Source: Alisma plantago-aquatica (taxonomy: Eukaryota; Streptophyta; Magnoliopsida; Alismatales; Alismataceae). Taken from it: a stretch of 64,000 nt of DNA. The notes beneath the pieces were generated by a model. It was not told where the DNA came from. It searched no databases and saw nothing but the letters and a program-made list of their open reading frames with translations. The DNA is taken from assembly GCA_963693085.1 (NCBI GenBank), contig OY856409.1, forward strand, positions 1,331,520,415 to 1,331,584,414, written 5' to 3'. Both the position numbers and the translations under genes were made by a program. Shown in pieces: positions 11,382-25,157 of this stretch. Each line of letters starts with the position of its first letter. Within the stretch, counting starts at the first letter, position 1.

Positions 11382-14300
11382 ATTCTAACATCATCTCATA
11401 CATTTTTTCATTAATACTTCTCTTTATATGTCATCCATTTGTTTGATTCACCTACTTCCTTAGATCATATTTAGTTCATTTGCATGTCACATAAAATGTG
11501 TAACTCATCTTATCCACATACATTTCGCTAGACTCTTTGTCCTGCCTTTGTTAATGTTTATTCTCAGAGAACTCATTCATGAAGTCACAAACATTTCCTC
11601 TATAGAGTGTATATGATGGTGTTTTAGTAATTAAATAACTCTATTCCATCCTATACCATATTGTTCATTATTTTAAAAACCTAGGAAAACCTTTCTTTGA
11701 GTGTGTACAAAAGCCACATCAAATGATGTCTCCCAAAAGGATGATTTTCTGGTCAATAATTTTAATCTATGCCCCTAATCTAAACATCTAAATTTTGATA
11801 CTCTACAATTTATGTAATCTTGGCTCCACGGATAGTTATGAAATCATTATGTGTGGTCAAATCGGTCTCTCTATCTTGGATTATGAACTAATTCATGATA
11901 ACCTTCTTCATACATGTTTTTATTCCACCTTCCTTTGACTTCTAGCTTTATAAAAAAAGTACTTGAATAGCTTTCTTAATGCCATTACCTCATCCAGTAT
12001 CATCATTACCCTATTGCTTGACACACATTGTAAATGTCATTTAACTATATATGATACAAAAAGGAAAAATTAAAGTGGCACAATACACATCTTATATTCC
12101 CTGATACTAAGATTTATTCTAGTAGTAGCATAGTTTGGAACAAAACCACCACTTCTGTAGTTATTTTTGTTTCCTTGGATAGAGATTGCCACTTGATTTC
12201 ATGGTTTACATAAAAACCATAAAAATTTAGAATTTTGTAAACATATGAAAAAATCATATATCATTGTTAACTTATTTAAATAACGTCAATAGCAATGTGA
12301 ATACCTAACAAGACACCAAAAGAGAAACCATGATATGAGTGAAGGAGGTACATAAATTGTACATTTTGTAGGCAGTGACATGAGGGTGTATGCGCTCAAC
12401 TTGGAGGGTAGGTCAAATGCATACCACCTTGCCTCAACTGTACTCGATATGTGATATGCTATAAGGTATTTATAGTTATTGGGGAAGAAAGAGCATTAAC
12501 ATTCAAAATAGTGATTGTGTGGCATAGAAATGGTGACCAACATTCAAACTTCAACTAATTTAATGTGTGGGTATATTGTTGAGAATAACATTGCACATAC
12601 TTATTCATGAGAAATTCCAGAAAATCCATGTGGTGGGAAACTACATATAAGAAGTATTGATACAAGTTTTCTACTAATTGTTACTTCAAGTTTTTATTTA
12701 AAATGCACGCATTAGAATTTACTATCATGCATCATAACAAACATACAAAGGGAAGAAACCTTGAGAACAAGTAGATAATGTTGATCAACAAAAGATGCGA
12801 TCAGTTAATGTCATGTATTTTGATATCAAAAAAGTTGTTTCCCTATACTAACTAATATTGATCTGCTACCACATATGCTACTCATAACATTTCTTTTTCA
12901 ATCCATGTACACCACCCAGATATGTCACACATATGTTATATATAGGACACTCTCATCTGTACTGATATGACTAAACAAAATATTACATACAATATATCTG
13001 AATTATTGTAGGGGCATGTTATAGATAAGATGGAAATATTGCGATAGGATAAATCCAAACTTGTTCCATTTTAATACTCTCCTTCTATATGGGACAAAAA
13101 AATGATCTAATATGTAACTTTGAGACCACATAGTGGACATGGGTGTTCGGTTCACATATCGTAAACTTCAACTTATGACTACATTTCATTGCCAAATGTT
13201 GGATTGGCAAGTAATTACATCTAGAACACAACAACATGTATTTTCCTTGTTGGCTATTTGGAAATTCAAATCAGTTCAATCAAAAATGCATCTTAATGAT
13301 AAGTTGTAAAATGGTTCTGATCTAGTATAAGTAGGAAAAGTAGATCATGTTAGTATCATACACCACTGATGTCATCGTTGATAAAGATAGACAAAACCTA
13401 GATGATTAAACCGATCCTACTCAGTGAATGTTTGGGTTGGTTGTGAAAAGGGGTTTCCATAAATACAAATTAACTCCACAACTTCAAGTTTATCCTTATT
13501 TAACAAAAAACTAATGGTTGAAATTTGGATTCATTTGTGCTAATGTGGAACGAAGAACATAACCTAGGGTTCAATCCTTAAACATTCAAGGGGTACTAGA
13601 TGGAAGAAGATTAGGTATAATTCTAGAAGATTACAAATATTGGGGTTATGTCAATAAATATTGCAATAGATAATGGGTACAGATTATTTGACTACTTTAA
13701 TAATAAAGTATTAGATACACAATGCTTTATAAACATACATTCAATTATGCAATCTGAATGTGCATTAATTTTCCTCCTCTATCTTTTAGGATTCAACAAA
13801 CACACCCCTTTAGGAAGAGATATTACTTAGAACAATTTTGTGTTGCTCTTTTATCAGAGTTCCTTTACAAATGTGATGATTAAGACTAAGTCTAGAAATT
13901 TCTCAAGGCTAATGCAATTTATTTAGACACAAAGTGATACATGGACATTATGGCACTCACAATTTCCTTTATTCTTGGTACATGGTAACAAAAATGAACA
14001 AGTTCAATATCAATTATGTAAAGTCCTTTGATGTTCTATGAAAATTAACTATTTGAGCTATTACATTATGTAGTTACTCGTAGACAATGATTTTGAACCA
14101 TTATGTTGTCATTTCTCCCTAAACCTTCTTCAACATTTCACTTTCTTAAAATTGACGCCTCATGTATGTCAATAAAGCATATTCCAATAGACATTATTTA
14201 CACAAAATTCCTAAGAAATATCAAGTTTCGATTAAATTCTAAAATTTTAATTCCAATACTTTACGAGGATTTATAGAGTCAAATAAATTATAGTGTGGTT

Positions 14301-14489
14301 TATTTCAAAACGTTGTCTATTGGGTGGAATTATTATTTTGCACATTTGCAACTATAGGTGGTGCAATCTCAAAATGAAAAGAAAAACTCAAAACATCCCC
14401 ACTCCTCAAGGACTACACCACCTTTGATTGAAGAACTCTCAAGGTTTATTTGCCAATATAACTAGGTCCATTACTGAAAACTTCCATAA
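11382..14489. other. AT-rich DNA without recognised features
   Basis: This 3.1-kb stretch lies between the two gypsy elements. Only short chance frames occur, for example a 60-codon plus-strand frame at 13648. There are no visible repeats, TIRs or RNA genes. It was presumably continuous with 20550-22375 before element 2 inserted. Confidence 0.5.
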
Positions 14490-14494
14490 GACAT

Positions 14495-17400
14495 TGTAAC
14501 GTCCCCAGATTATGCCGCCTCGAGACTTAGAAGGCTCGAGAGGACAAATCTGAAAACATTAGACAATCGTTTCAGAGAGCGATGCGGAAGCATAATATGC
14601 ATACATGAACATACAACCATAACATTTCTCAACAATAACATGTATATTTACAACATGAATTATTACAGCTTGGATTACATTTAACTGAAAAAAATAGAAA
14701 AAAATACATAGTATAAACATGTATGCTAACCAGGATCCTAGATAATAGGTAACCTAAACAACTTGCTCACACCCTGTTCTTTTTCTCCCATGCTATGTCT
14801 GAACCTAAAACATACGTGAAACAAACGAATCAACAAAAGTTGGTATGTGGTAAAAGATACTATACTATACTGGCATATTTAAAATACTTGAAAAAGAAGA
14901 AAGAAAAATGAAAGCATTATTTAAGGCAGAAAATCAGGTAAACCCAAGTTATTAACCATATTTCAATGGACATGTATTACTATGGTGGACTTAGCACAAA
15001 CATATATTATTGGGGCCTATCCCTGCATACCTTGTACCATTAGGGATCTCCCCGCATACCTTGTACCATCAGGGAGGTGCTAGTCAACATTAATATTTTC
15101 CCTCTATAATAGGGAGATTAATGAACCATCAGTAACTACATTCCATTTTCTTTCTTTAGTGTTCTTATTGTTCAAGGTGGAAATGACAATACATATAGAT
15201 GTACATTCAACAAGATATTCAAATACATGCAAGAAATTACTCATAATTATCATCCAGAAAATACTAGTCTTATAATTATATCCACGTACCTGAGTTTAGA
15301 GAATCCTAATAGATCCATGATCATCTAGAACTTGTCCATGACCTGATTAAATATGATTGAGCATCATTAATATATGATCATCATTATTCTTAGCATTTTC
15401 AGGTCCAAATTAGGGTTTTGTCCAAACCTAAGTTCAAATTGACCTTAACTGGTCTATGATATTTTTTGTACTGATCTAGAGGTCATTGTTTAGGTCTGGT
15501 TCAATTTTCATAATTTTCTGTTGATAGGTCTATTTTCTGGAATTAAAATGAAGCTAAAAGCATCTAATCAATCATTAATAGGAAATGACCTATTGTTGAG
15601 GTATATTACTCATATTAAAGTCTAGAAATGGATTTAAATCATCATTAGGGTTCTATAAGAATTTTCTGAGAATTTATGTCAATTGTATACAATTTATTTC
15701 ATTTAATGAAACCTAAATGGAATATTATCATCTAAACTATATAGGATCAGTAAATGTGCATCAAAGGACTGATCTAGGGATTTCATAATAACGAGAGCAT
15801 TTTTCTAAGTCTGTGGATATTTTTGGGAAATTATTTGGCCATGGGAGCTATTTATAGGGCATTTTGAAAGATTTAGATAAATTCTGAGATTTTAGAAGGT
15901 ATTTACCTTGGCGGGTCCCACTTGCTAAGGTGACAGGCTTTGATTTGCCCACATTGTCTGACCCACCTCCTCCAGTCATGCCCAACCATTTGGGGTCAGT
16001 GGCGATTTGGTTCGGCCGACTAGAGAACCCTAGAGACCCGGTCCAGCAAACACTAGCTCCTCCAGCAGCATGAGTCTGACTCTCGTCCTCGTTCCTCTCC
16101 CTCTTCGTCTCTCTGTTCCGGTGTGTGTGTGTCACCGCCTCTGTGATTGAGTCTGATGAGCGCTGACAGACTTCCATGCCCTCACATTTGATGAAATGAG
16201 GGAAAGAACTTCCCGCTTCCCATCCTCATCTCGTGCTTCAGGCCCGACGCGATCGTCTTCTCAGCAGGGATGATCCCAGATCGCCAACGCCGTCTCTTGG
16301 CCCCAACATTCTTCTTCCTCCATTTCCATCCGAATCTGGTACCTTCAGACTCCCATCTCTCCTCTACGATGTTCTGGGCCCTTGGTCACCCACCGATTTG
16401 GTAAAAGCACTGGATTGGTAAGGCGATCAACTTGTTGGCCCCCAATTGCCGTCGTTGTAAAGCCAGGGTCTGGTGTGATGATGTCAGGGAAACTGACCTC
16501 CAGCCTGTGATCTATATACCACTGCACGGCCTGCGATCATCTATTCTCTAGAGCAGGGTGGTGCTTGTGCTACTTGTCCGGTGAGGACTCCAAGCTTGGT
16601 CCTACCTCGACTCCCTGTGATGGGTTCTTCTCCTCGCATCCCTAGCTGCTACCTAGAGGTATTCTAGTTTCTTAGATATAAGCAACAATGAAAATTAATG
16701 GCAATGAGGAAGAGGAGAGTTGTAGACCAGTTTCACTCTCATCCATTCTAGATCATTGAACCTTCTACAGGTGATCTCTTGGTTGATGGAGCGAGGAGGA
16801 GGAGGTTGGGATTGGACTCCCTTCTTCCCTATGTTCCCATCACCTCATCATTTATAGACAACAGTGGAGAGGGCGGAGGAGAAGAGGGTTCTCCTGGTCT
16901 CGTCTTGGAACCTAAACCAGTGTGATACCAGTTGGGAGATAGATACTAATAAGGTGGAACTAATTTCTCAGCTTGAATCACATATAGATCGCGATATGTG
17001 GTGTTGGTCGTTGAAGATTGCAAGACTTGGTCATCCTCTTTCTGTTCAGAAGTGATCAGATGTTAGGGATGAGATCCCTACTCTTGATTCCTCCCTTAAC
17101 GCTCAGATGAGGGCCACACATCCCAGGCTTCAAGGTGGCACCCAATAGCCTTGGTACATGAAGAGTTGTGTGACATCAGACTATATCAAACTTAGTTCAG
17201 CTATAACTCAAACCTTATTAATTATACCAAGATTCCCGACCTCAATACCTATCTAATGGTTTGTTCAAAAGATACCAAAATTTTAGACACTAGTTACCCA
17301 TAATGTGGTCTAGCATTCAACCAAATTTGAGACCAAGAATCCAACATTTGTTTATTTTAATTTAATTCCTCAAATAGGCTCATAATTAAGTGTATCAACC

Positions 17401-17728
17401 TTAAATATAGATCAATTAGTTACGAAACCTTGATAAAACATGTTTGATCCTATTACATTGATAATGATGCATACTCATATCAATGTTCAACCATATGGAT
17501 TCATGTATGCTCTCATTGACACATGAAGTCATAAATACCCTGAAGTGGAACATATATAAAGATATTGGACTTAAGCTACACATCAAACATCCTACAAAAT
17601 TATCAACACAAGCCTAATTTATTCAATTTGACTGTATACTACTTCATGTCCATTGATATCTATTTTACTCTAGGTTTACCTCCAATACCGTATTGGGTAT
17701 CAAAACCCTAAAATTCTGGGTCATCACA
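14495..17728 (-). repeat. 3' LTR of gypsy element 2 (full length)
   Basis: This LTR is 3234 bp. Its first 848 bases and last 60 bases match the short LTR at 19636-20544. The middle (15343-17668) is unique to this copy. It includes a TATA motif and a GC-rich block (about 15,860-16,900) in which several frames of 60-109 codons arise. These frames overlap on both strands, match no family I recognise, and are read here as U3 sequence. Confidence 0.9.
15848..15856 (-). promoter_or_regulatory. putative TATA box in 3' LTR of element 2
   Basis: The minus strand reads TATAAATAG. It lies inside the 2.3-kb segment that the 5' LTR has lost, so the element keeps this promoter motif only at its 3' end. 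Confidence 0.5.
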
Positions 17729-19635
17729 TTCACCCCATCTTATATGGAATTTCGTCCTCGAAATTCAACTAATCTCATGTTGAAGGATATATCGAAGAGT
17801 ATATACTAATTATAGGCAACCACTTGTAGGTGTCTTAGGATTTTACAAAACCTAGGATGTACCCACCCCATCTTATATAGAGTGAAGTACCATTTCACAT
17901 CTTAGTCATGGCATGGAATTCTTGCATTATAAGATTTACATCCTCATAGACCCTTAAGGATAAGGGTTTTATTTGCTCGTAAGAAGTTAAGGAGGTATTA
18001 CTAAAGTTTTCATCTTTCATCCTGCTTGCGTATGTAAGATGATGTCAAGATCTCACAACTTCAATCACTAGAATTATCATGTTTACATCATTAATGTGGT
18101 TTATGATCAACATCATACTATGATTTCATCATTAGAGAAATGCTTGCTTATCATACTTAAATATTAGGGTCTCACCCTATTCAACGAGTTATCCTCAAGA
18201 AGAAGCCTAGATTTATAAGGATTGATCCTAGGCACTATATATTGTGATTATTAATCTATGAGCCAAATATATCTTTTTTTTGCTCATGATTTCAAACTTA
18301 TATCATTCATGCATGATATAGAGAGAAAGAGAATATACTAAGCCAATTTTATCATGCTTTCAAACTTAGATATTACATGTATGATATAGGGAGGAAATAT
18401 AGAAAATATTAGGCCTTGCTTACACACGTGACTCTTCATAAATAAATCATCTATATAACTCAAGTGAGGTTTCTAGCATCATATATATAGAGAAAGAGAA
18501 GTGGAAGGAACAACATTTATGATTATCTTATGCACAAAACATTTTACTCTTAGAACCAGAGTTCACATATATAACCTCACTCGTAGCTAATGATGAGATT
18601 CAGACACATATGTCACTCAAGCTAGGACCTAACTAAATCAAAAGGATTGACTTTCTCATTATGAGTCTCCTACCCATCATTTTTTAACCCAATTCTCATA
18701 TATAGGATCGAATCATGCAAAAAGGACTCAACTCGTCTACTCAGGAGTAACCCAACTTAGGACACATCATTTCATATATATCTCAGGGTAGGTCCTACGA
18801 CCCTCTCCTTGTGGGTCTCACTCTCTCTAGAGTTCACCACATATCTTGTCCAAATACTAGAGGTCCTCCTTTGTAAAAGAGCTTGAGGCTCATGCATATT
18901 CAACTTTATCTTAAACTTAGATTGTCTTAATAAGAAAGGAATATGTCTTTTCTTCATCAAGACTTTGCTTAGATTTTCTAAAATTGAACTCATCTCATAT
19001 GCAACTTAAATCTTTATAAAGAAACTTATACCATCAGAGATCAAACTTAGATAAGATTGCACATGCTTATTTCAACTATCATTCTATCATCTACTCTATG
19101 TATCACATATCTTGATAAGGCTCTAGACATTTAATCTAGACTACTCTCTCTTTTAGACCAATGTCACTCCCTTTCACTTAGGTTACATGAACACTAACTA
19201 CTCTACAGTGTGAGGGACACATTTTTATCTTTACATATGTATAATAAAATACTATATAGTTTTTCTCCAAGAAAGAAGACGTCAGAGAAAACACTCGAGG
19301 CTCGAGTCGATTGGAAAACAAAACCAAATCAGCAAAACCGAGTGTCCCACACACAGTAGATAGTCTAGTGTCATGTCACCTAGTGAAATGGTGAGAACAA
19401 TGTGTAGACTAGTGTAGCTAGCCGATACATATGAGCTCTATATGGAAAGGGTTTCACACACTTGTCTAAACCTAGTTCTCGAACATCTAGGTTCTAACTT
19501 AGAGGCTAAGTCAAACCTTATCCCTATAGACAACTTACTAAGTTTCTAGGGTTTAAAGTAAAAGGTGAAATTTAGTTTTATGTTTCATGGTGAGCAATTG
19601 TCAGGTGTAGCTATTGTTCATGCTCTGATACCAAC
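17729..19635 (-). other. internal region of gypsy element 2
   Basis: This 1.9-kb AT-rich region lies between the LTRs. Its left edge reads as a purine-rich tract on the minus strand (CCATATAAGATGGGGTGAA) directly before the 3' LTR. No gag, reverse transcriptase or integrase motif is visible. The longest minus-strand frame (18772-18993, 73 codons) is not recognisable. Confidence 0.7.
19622..19633 (-). other. primer-binding site (initiator Met tRNA), element 2
   Basis: The minus strand reads TGGTATCAGAGC two bases from the right LTR. It marks 19636-20544 as the 5' LTR. Confidence 0.9.
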
Positions 19636-20544
19636 TGTAACGTCCCTGGATTCTGCCGTCTCAAGACTTAGAAGGCTCAAGAGGACAAATCCGAAAACGT
19701 TAGACAATCGTTTCAGAGAGAGATGCGGAAGCATACATACGCATACATGAACATACAACCATAACATTTCTCAACAATAACATGTATATTTACAACATGA
19801 ATTATTACAGCTTGGATTATATTTAATTGAAAAAAATAGAAAAAAAATACACATTCTAAACATGTATGCTAACCAGGATCCTAGACAATAGGTAACCTGA
19901 ACAACTTGCTCACACCCTGTTCTTTTTCTCCCATGCTATCTCTGAACCTAAAACATACGTGAAACAAACGAATCAACAAAAGTTGGTATGTAGTAAAAGA
20001 TACTATACTATGCTGGCATATTTAAAATACTTGAAAAAGAAGAAAGAAAAATCAAAGCATTATTTAAGGCAGAAAATTAGGTAAACCCAAGTTATTAATC
20101 ATATTTCAATGGGCATGTATTACTATGGTGGATTTAACACAAACATATATTATTGGGCCATATCCCCGCGTACCTTGTACCATTAGGGATCTCCCCGCGT
20201 ACCTTGTACCATTAGGGAGGTGCTAGTCAACATTAATACTTTCCCTCTCTAATAGGGAGATTAATAAACCATCAGTAACTACATACCATTTTCTTTCTTT
20301 AGTGTTCTTATTGTTCAAGGTGAAAATGACAATACATATAGATGTACATCCAATAAGATATTCAAATACATGCAAGAAATTACTCATAATTATCATCCAT
20401 CAAAAACTAGTCTTATACTTATATCCACGTACCTGAGTTCAGAGAATCCTAACAGATCTGTGATCATCTAGAACTTGTCCATGACTCTAGGTTTACCTCC
20501 AATACCGTATTGGGTATCAAAACCCTAAATTCTGGGTCATCACA
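19636..20544 (-). repeat. 5' LTR of gypsy element 2 (internally deleted)
   Basis: This LTR is 909 bp. It matches the ends of the 3.2-kb partner but jumps from the equivalent of 15342 to the equivalent of 17667-17669. Both sides of the junction carry the dinucleotide AC, consistent with a deletion at 2-bp microhomology. The lost part includes the putative TATA box. Confidence 0.9.
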
Positions 20545-20549
20545 GACAT

Positions 20550-22374
20550 TGTCCTTGTCTTTACCTTTTATTTTATCAACATAATTTATATCCACTAAAG
20601 TTATGTTTTGGAAGAATTTTTGTAAATTAAAATGGGTATGTTTGATTAGTTATTATGGATACTATTATTATTTATATCAACTTCATGGAATAGCATTATC
20701 ATAAATTGAAAATCCCTACACAATAATGACATACTAACAAGTTACAAGTTGAAATTATAGAGGTAAAACCTAACATCAATACTTATAACTTTCATTTGTA
20801 TGGAATAAAACTTGAACATGTTTACATAACATTTTCAACTGAAATAGTTCAGTGTAGGTGTACCAAAAACATAAATAAGATTGTTATATCTCTTAGATAG
20901 AATGAAAATTATTAAATGTAAATATTTTATCTAATAGTAAGAATGTTGTTTTTCTAACAATTTTTTTTAGTAAAAATATTTTTGATAGAATAGAGTATTT
21001 TGTTGAGTGCACGATTTATAAAGAATGCAATATTTATACCACACTTCAATTTTGATGGCGTGATTTTTCTTTTCATAAAATCATCTTAAGATATACAATT
21101 TAAATTTGAATGTTCATATACCTAAGTTTCTTGTCTTAATTGATTTCTTAAAATATTTATTTGACTAGGTCACTTCATTTAATAATATGATGTGTGTTCA
21201 AATATGTACTCAAATTCCATATTTTGTTAAAATGTTGTAAAATCCATAAGATATTAATATTAAGAACAATAATCAAACTCTGGAAAAGGTAAAATGATCT
21301 TGACATTTTTTGTTTCATACTAGTTTAAATTAAAAATAATTTAAATGTATGTTGTGACACAATCTCGTATGACAAACATTTCTACCCAGAAAATGGATTC
21401 TTTTGTATCTTAATAAATGCACAAGCCATTATTAGTTAATTGTTTTGACATATGAGTTTTTTTATAAACTTAACTTTTGTGTAATACTTTTCTTTATATA
21501 CATTTGTAGATTAGGGCATTAAGAAATTATCACAAAACTTCTTCCCCAAAACAAGAATGACTTTTAAAAATATTTTGATCATAAACATTAACATTGCATA
21601 GCCCTATGTGATAAAAAATATAATCAACTCACAATAATATCTAAAAATATAGAAAATCACATTTCATCTTGCACAAATTGTGAATTATGAGAGATATACA
21701 TAAGTGAAACGTCAAATATTATGAAGTGTGACAGATGCATTAATTATTTCATTATGTTTTATCATTTGTTCATGCACTTGAATGTATAATGTATTAGCAA
21801 TATGCATTAATATCATGTGGTTTCTTGATAATTATACCATGTAGAAGTCAATTAATGAAAATGATTGGGTTATTATATGAATACATTAATTATAGAATGC
21901 CATAGTATTGAATATCATTGATTAAGTTAACACCAGTTAACACATTTTTTTTATTAAAATCCAAGATCTACTAAAATATACATGTGGAATAGTTACGATA
22001 TGAAAACTCAAATTTCAATCTTTTTTAGTCAACCGTGATATGATATTGGCAACTTGTGTGGCAATATGACAAGGTACAAGTTAACAACATGATATTACAA
22101 TCTTTGATCATAAATGTAGATATGGGAAATTAGAATGAAAACTATTTCAGATGATGAAACTAATTATATCATGTCATAGAGGCAAATATGCAGATGTAAC
22201 CAAGTCTTGGGAAAAAAAACTAAATCATACTTCTAATAATTAAATTAACGAATTAAAAGTAGAAATATAAAGCTATTATTTCCTCATTTTGGTACATATA
22301 AATTTGTTTACCAACATTATTAAAAAATAATTAAGATTTCAAATATGTCATGTGTGAAGCACGTGTACTTACTA

Positions 22375-22375
<1 letters not shown>
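20550..22375. other. AT-rich DNA without recognised features
   Basis: There are no long reading frames, element borders or clear repeats in this 1.8-kb stretch. It is very AT-rich and resembles 11382-14489. Confidence 0.5.
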
Positions 22376-22425
<50 letters not shown>

Positions 22426-22448
22426 TATACATATATATATATACATAC

Positions 22449-22479
<31 letters not shown>
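22376..22479. repeat. (TA)n microsatellite, left border of TA-bounded element
   Basis: An interrupted TA run of about 104 bp with a few TACA variants. It ends abruptly at the terminus-like sequence GGTTGTTTGC. Apparent tyrosine-isoleucine reading frames through it are artefacts of the dinucleotide. Confidence 0.9.
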
Positions 22480-22621
22480 GGTTGTTTGCTTATTGCCAGC
22501 GCGGGTATTTAAATTTAGTTACCCGGCTCCCCTTAGTTTTGTTCCGCTACCGAATTTAAGTCAATTAGACTAATTACATCTTGTGCTATCCTCTATTGCG
22601 TCAGGCGGAGCCCCAAAATAT

Positions 22622-23101
22622 CTAGAAGGTGCCGCCGCTGTCGTCTGACGAGCCTCGCCCGGAACACACTGCAGTCAAGGATAGCTCGAGGAGCTCAGCG
22701 ACGACGCTGTCAAGCGGGGGCCTCCGCATCGCGGCTGCGGCTGCCGGTGACGCCAGAACGACTTCACTGAACCAGTCATGGTAGAGGAGGTAGACGTCGA
22801 GGAGCTTCCGCACCCACACGGCAGACAGGAGCTCCTCATCCGAGGATGCGAGTAGGAGTCCTCGGAAGGCGTCAACGACGAGTCTCTGGAACGCGTCGAG
22901 GTCGGAGTCAGTGGTTCCCTGTGAGGACGTGGAGGACGAGGATGTCGGGGATCCTGGGAGGTCCATGACCTGCGTGTTAGCGTGGTGGTCAGAGGGGCGG
23001 TTGTTTAGATAAAAGATATGTCTTTTTTCATCATCCACGTCCGTCAACCCCAAAATCACGACCTCTGTCAACCCCAAAATTGCGACCTCCGTCAACCCCA
23101 A
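22622..23101 (-). pseudogene. ROH1/BPS1-like (DUF793-type) gene fragment
   Basis: The 159-codon minus-strand frame includes FQRLVVDAFRGLLL, then SAVWVRKLLDVYLLYHDWFS, then RPPLDSVVAELLELSLTAV. This order resembles the N-terminal part of plant ROH1/BYPASS1-related proteins: a leading helix, then a WLRKLLD-like helix, then a PPLD-led helix. The frame ends soon after that third helix, so most of the family domain is missing. The first 22 residues come from a 24-bp tandem repeat, not from the family. It lies just inside the left end of the TA-bounded element, which suggests a captured fragment. Family assignment is from motif memory only. Confidence 0.5.
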
Positions 23102-23106
23102 AATCG
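23040..23106. repeat. 24-bp tandem repeat (about 2.7 copies)
   Basis: The unit GTCAACCCCAAAATCRCGAC plus four bases recurs at 23043, 23067 and 23091. In the minus frame it encodes eight-residue repeats of the form GLTEVVIL. It fuses to the start of the ROH1-like frame. Confidence 0.9.
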
Positions 23107-24239
23107 TATGGTGCCTACTTCATTGACGCTGCCTTTGACTGCAAGGCCGGATGGGATCTGTCACACACCACTAAGTTAGTCATGTGTATCTTCCCTTCTT
23201 CTTGTTGATGATTGGGGGAAACCGACAGTAGTTTATGCAGTGGCAGAGGTGTCATCCGGATCCCCGTTATCTCCTGGATGCTGGCGGGATCAATGTCGAC
23301 TGAGCAATCTCAATGTACTTTGGCAAGAGCGGCGAGACTTGTGCTTCAAGACCCTCCCTGTTGCAATGGTTGCGGTCACATCATTTCCCTAGCAATCATT
23401 TTAGTGATTAGGCTCTGGATACTCTACTTCCTCCATGGAGCAGCAGAATATTTCCTTCTGTGGCATTTTTAGAGTGATCAATGACCCAACTTACTAATAG
23501 CCGCATGTGCCAAGAAACTTTTTATGAATGTTGGAAGTGATTATATATATGCAGATATTATCTCCTTCTTCCTAATTCCTTTATTTCCTTCAGCTCTACA
23601 GAATTCAAGTCTCTATTTTACTATACCATTTGTCCTTTGTATTTCTTTAGATAATTTGTGCCCTGCACGCTTGATGAAGTTCTAAAATGCATCGTATTGA
23701 GCTTATGATAATGTATTACAGTATAAAATGTGTTTTCAGGCACTTAAAGGTTACAAAGCTGAAAAGACCATCTCCACTTTACTGATTTCTAGCTGTAGAC
23801 AGACTTTTTTCTAGAACCATTAGCAATTTTAGAAGAAGAGCACTCAATTACAAAATCCTAGCGGAAGATAGTAGAAAGTGTAAGATCGCTGTTGTTGTAA
23901 GATCTTTGTTGTTACAAATACACGACACACAAATGCTTTGCACCCCTTAAAATAAACGAAGAACAACTTCATTGAAAAGTTACGTCCCTTGAAATAAATA
24001 AAGAACAATTACTTTGGTTGTATAGTATTTTTTGATCGACCTGTGACTGAATTTAAGCACAAAAATAGTTACATATTAACTGCATCGGTAGATTTTAGCA
24101 AATGCAATCAAGTTGTAAAGGTGGGTGAAAATATTGCTTGTGATGCCCACGAATGAACAAGTCCACCGAGTGGAATTGCTATGAGTATCCATAGTGGAGA
24201 ATGCTTACTGATCTGTTAATGTAATAATGGAATGCCAAA
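23107..24239. other. unassigned sequence
   Basis: The stretch 23,107-23,470 is GC-richer and might be more of the captured gene or its flank. The rest is AT-rich. No coherent reading frame is recognisable. Confidence 0.4.
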
Positions 24240-24790
24240 AGTAACTAAGTGATTTGAACAGTAAATTTTGACACATAAAGTAACATTTGATTTTATAAAA
24301 TAACAAATTGAACACTAAAAATAATAAAAATACATATTATGTACGAAATGTATATTAAAAATTATTAATGTGTGACGATCAAATCTGACTATTTAACCCA
24401 TAAAGTAATATTGACTCATAAAAAAATAACTATGTGATAAAAAAGTAACTATTTGACCCATATAATAACATCGAGTTATAAAAAGTAACAAATCGACTAC
24501 CAAATGTAGTAAAATTGATGGGTTACAACTAAATCTAACTATTTGACCCATAAAGTAATATTGACTCATAAATACTAACTATGTAGTAAAAAAAATTAAC
24601 TATTTGACCCATATAGTAACATTGAGTCATAAAAAGTAACAAACTGACTATCAAAAGTAATAAAATTGATGGGTTACGACTGAATCTGACTATTTGACCC
24701 ATAAAGTTATACTAACTCATAAGAAAGTAACTATATGATAAAAGATGTTACTGTTTGACTCATATAGTATCATTGAGTCATAAAAAGAAA
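24240..24790. repeat. 150-bp tandem repeat array
   Basis: A unit of 150-151 bp recurs, with phase points at 24382, 24532 and 24683 and a degenerate copy before them. Each copy contains short sub-repeats of the type AAAGTAACTATTTGACCCAT. Confidence 0.85.
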
Positions 24791-25157
24791 CCATTTTTGG
24801 ATTGTCAATGTCGTACGACCCACCATAACTTTGCACAGATGTCTCTAAACTAAAGTTGACCGTTATAGATGGAGAAAGAAAACAAATGAGTCACAAGCTC
24901 TTAGTAGCTATTGATCACATTTTTAAATTTGAGTGAAATAGAGGTCAGCTCCAGAAGATGTATGTATACATTGATTATGTTACAAAGAATCTTTTCTGAT
25001 CATATGTTACAAAGAATATGTTCTGATCAATTGTTATTCTTTTTGAAGAATATGTGTTTGTCTTTGTGTGCAATGGATACTCTTAGTGTTGTCACATTTA
25101 CTCTTACAAAGTACAAGAGTAACTGAGTTTGAATCATAGTATTTCTTTTCTAGGCTA
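24791..25157. other. unassigned spacer between tandem arrays
   Basis: Apart from a short duplication around 24980-25030 nothing stands out. Confidence 0.4.

Larger units (their letters stand above)
14490..20549 (-). mobile_element. Ty3/gypsy-type LTR retrotransposon, element 2 (non-autonomous)
   Basis: The element is bounded by a perfect 5-bp duplication GACAT (14490-14494 and 20545-20549). LTRs lie at 14495-17728 and 19636-20544, and both run from TGTAACGTCC to GGGTCATCACA on the plus strand. A primer-binding site next to the right LTR and a purine tract next to the left LTR give minus orientation. The internal region (17729-19635) is only 1.9 kb and encodes nothing recognisable. A short EFRGRNS-like reading beside the purine tract recalls the tail of gypsy polyproteins. 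The 5' LTR lacks about 2.3 kb present in the 3' LTR. Confidence 0.9.

Noticed and set aside
15848..16527. GC-rich frames in the long LTR of element 2 as genes
   Set aside because: They lie wholly within an LTR, overlap on opposite strands and show no known domain.
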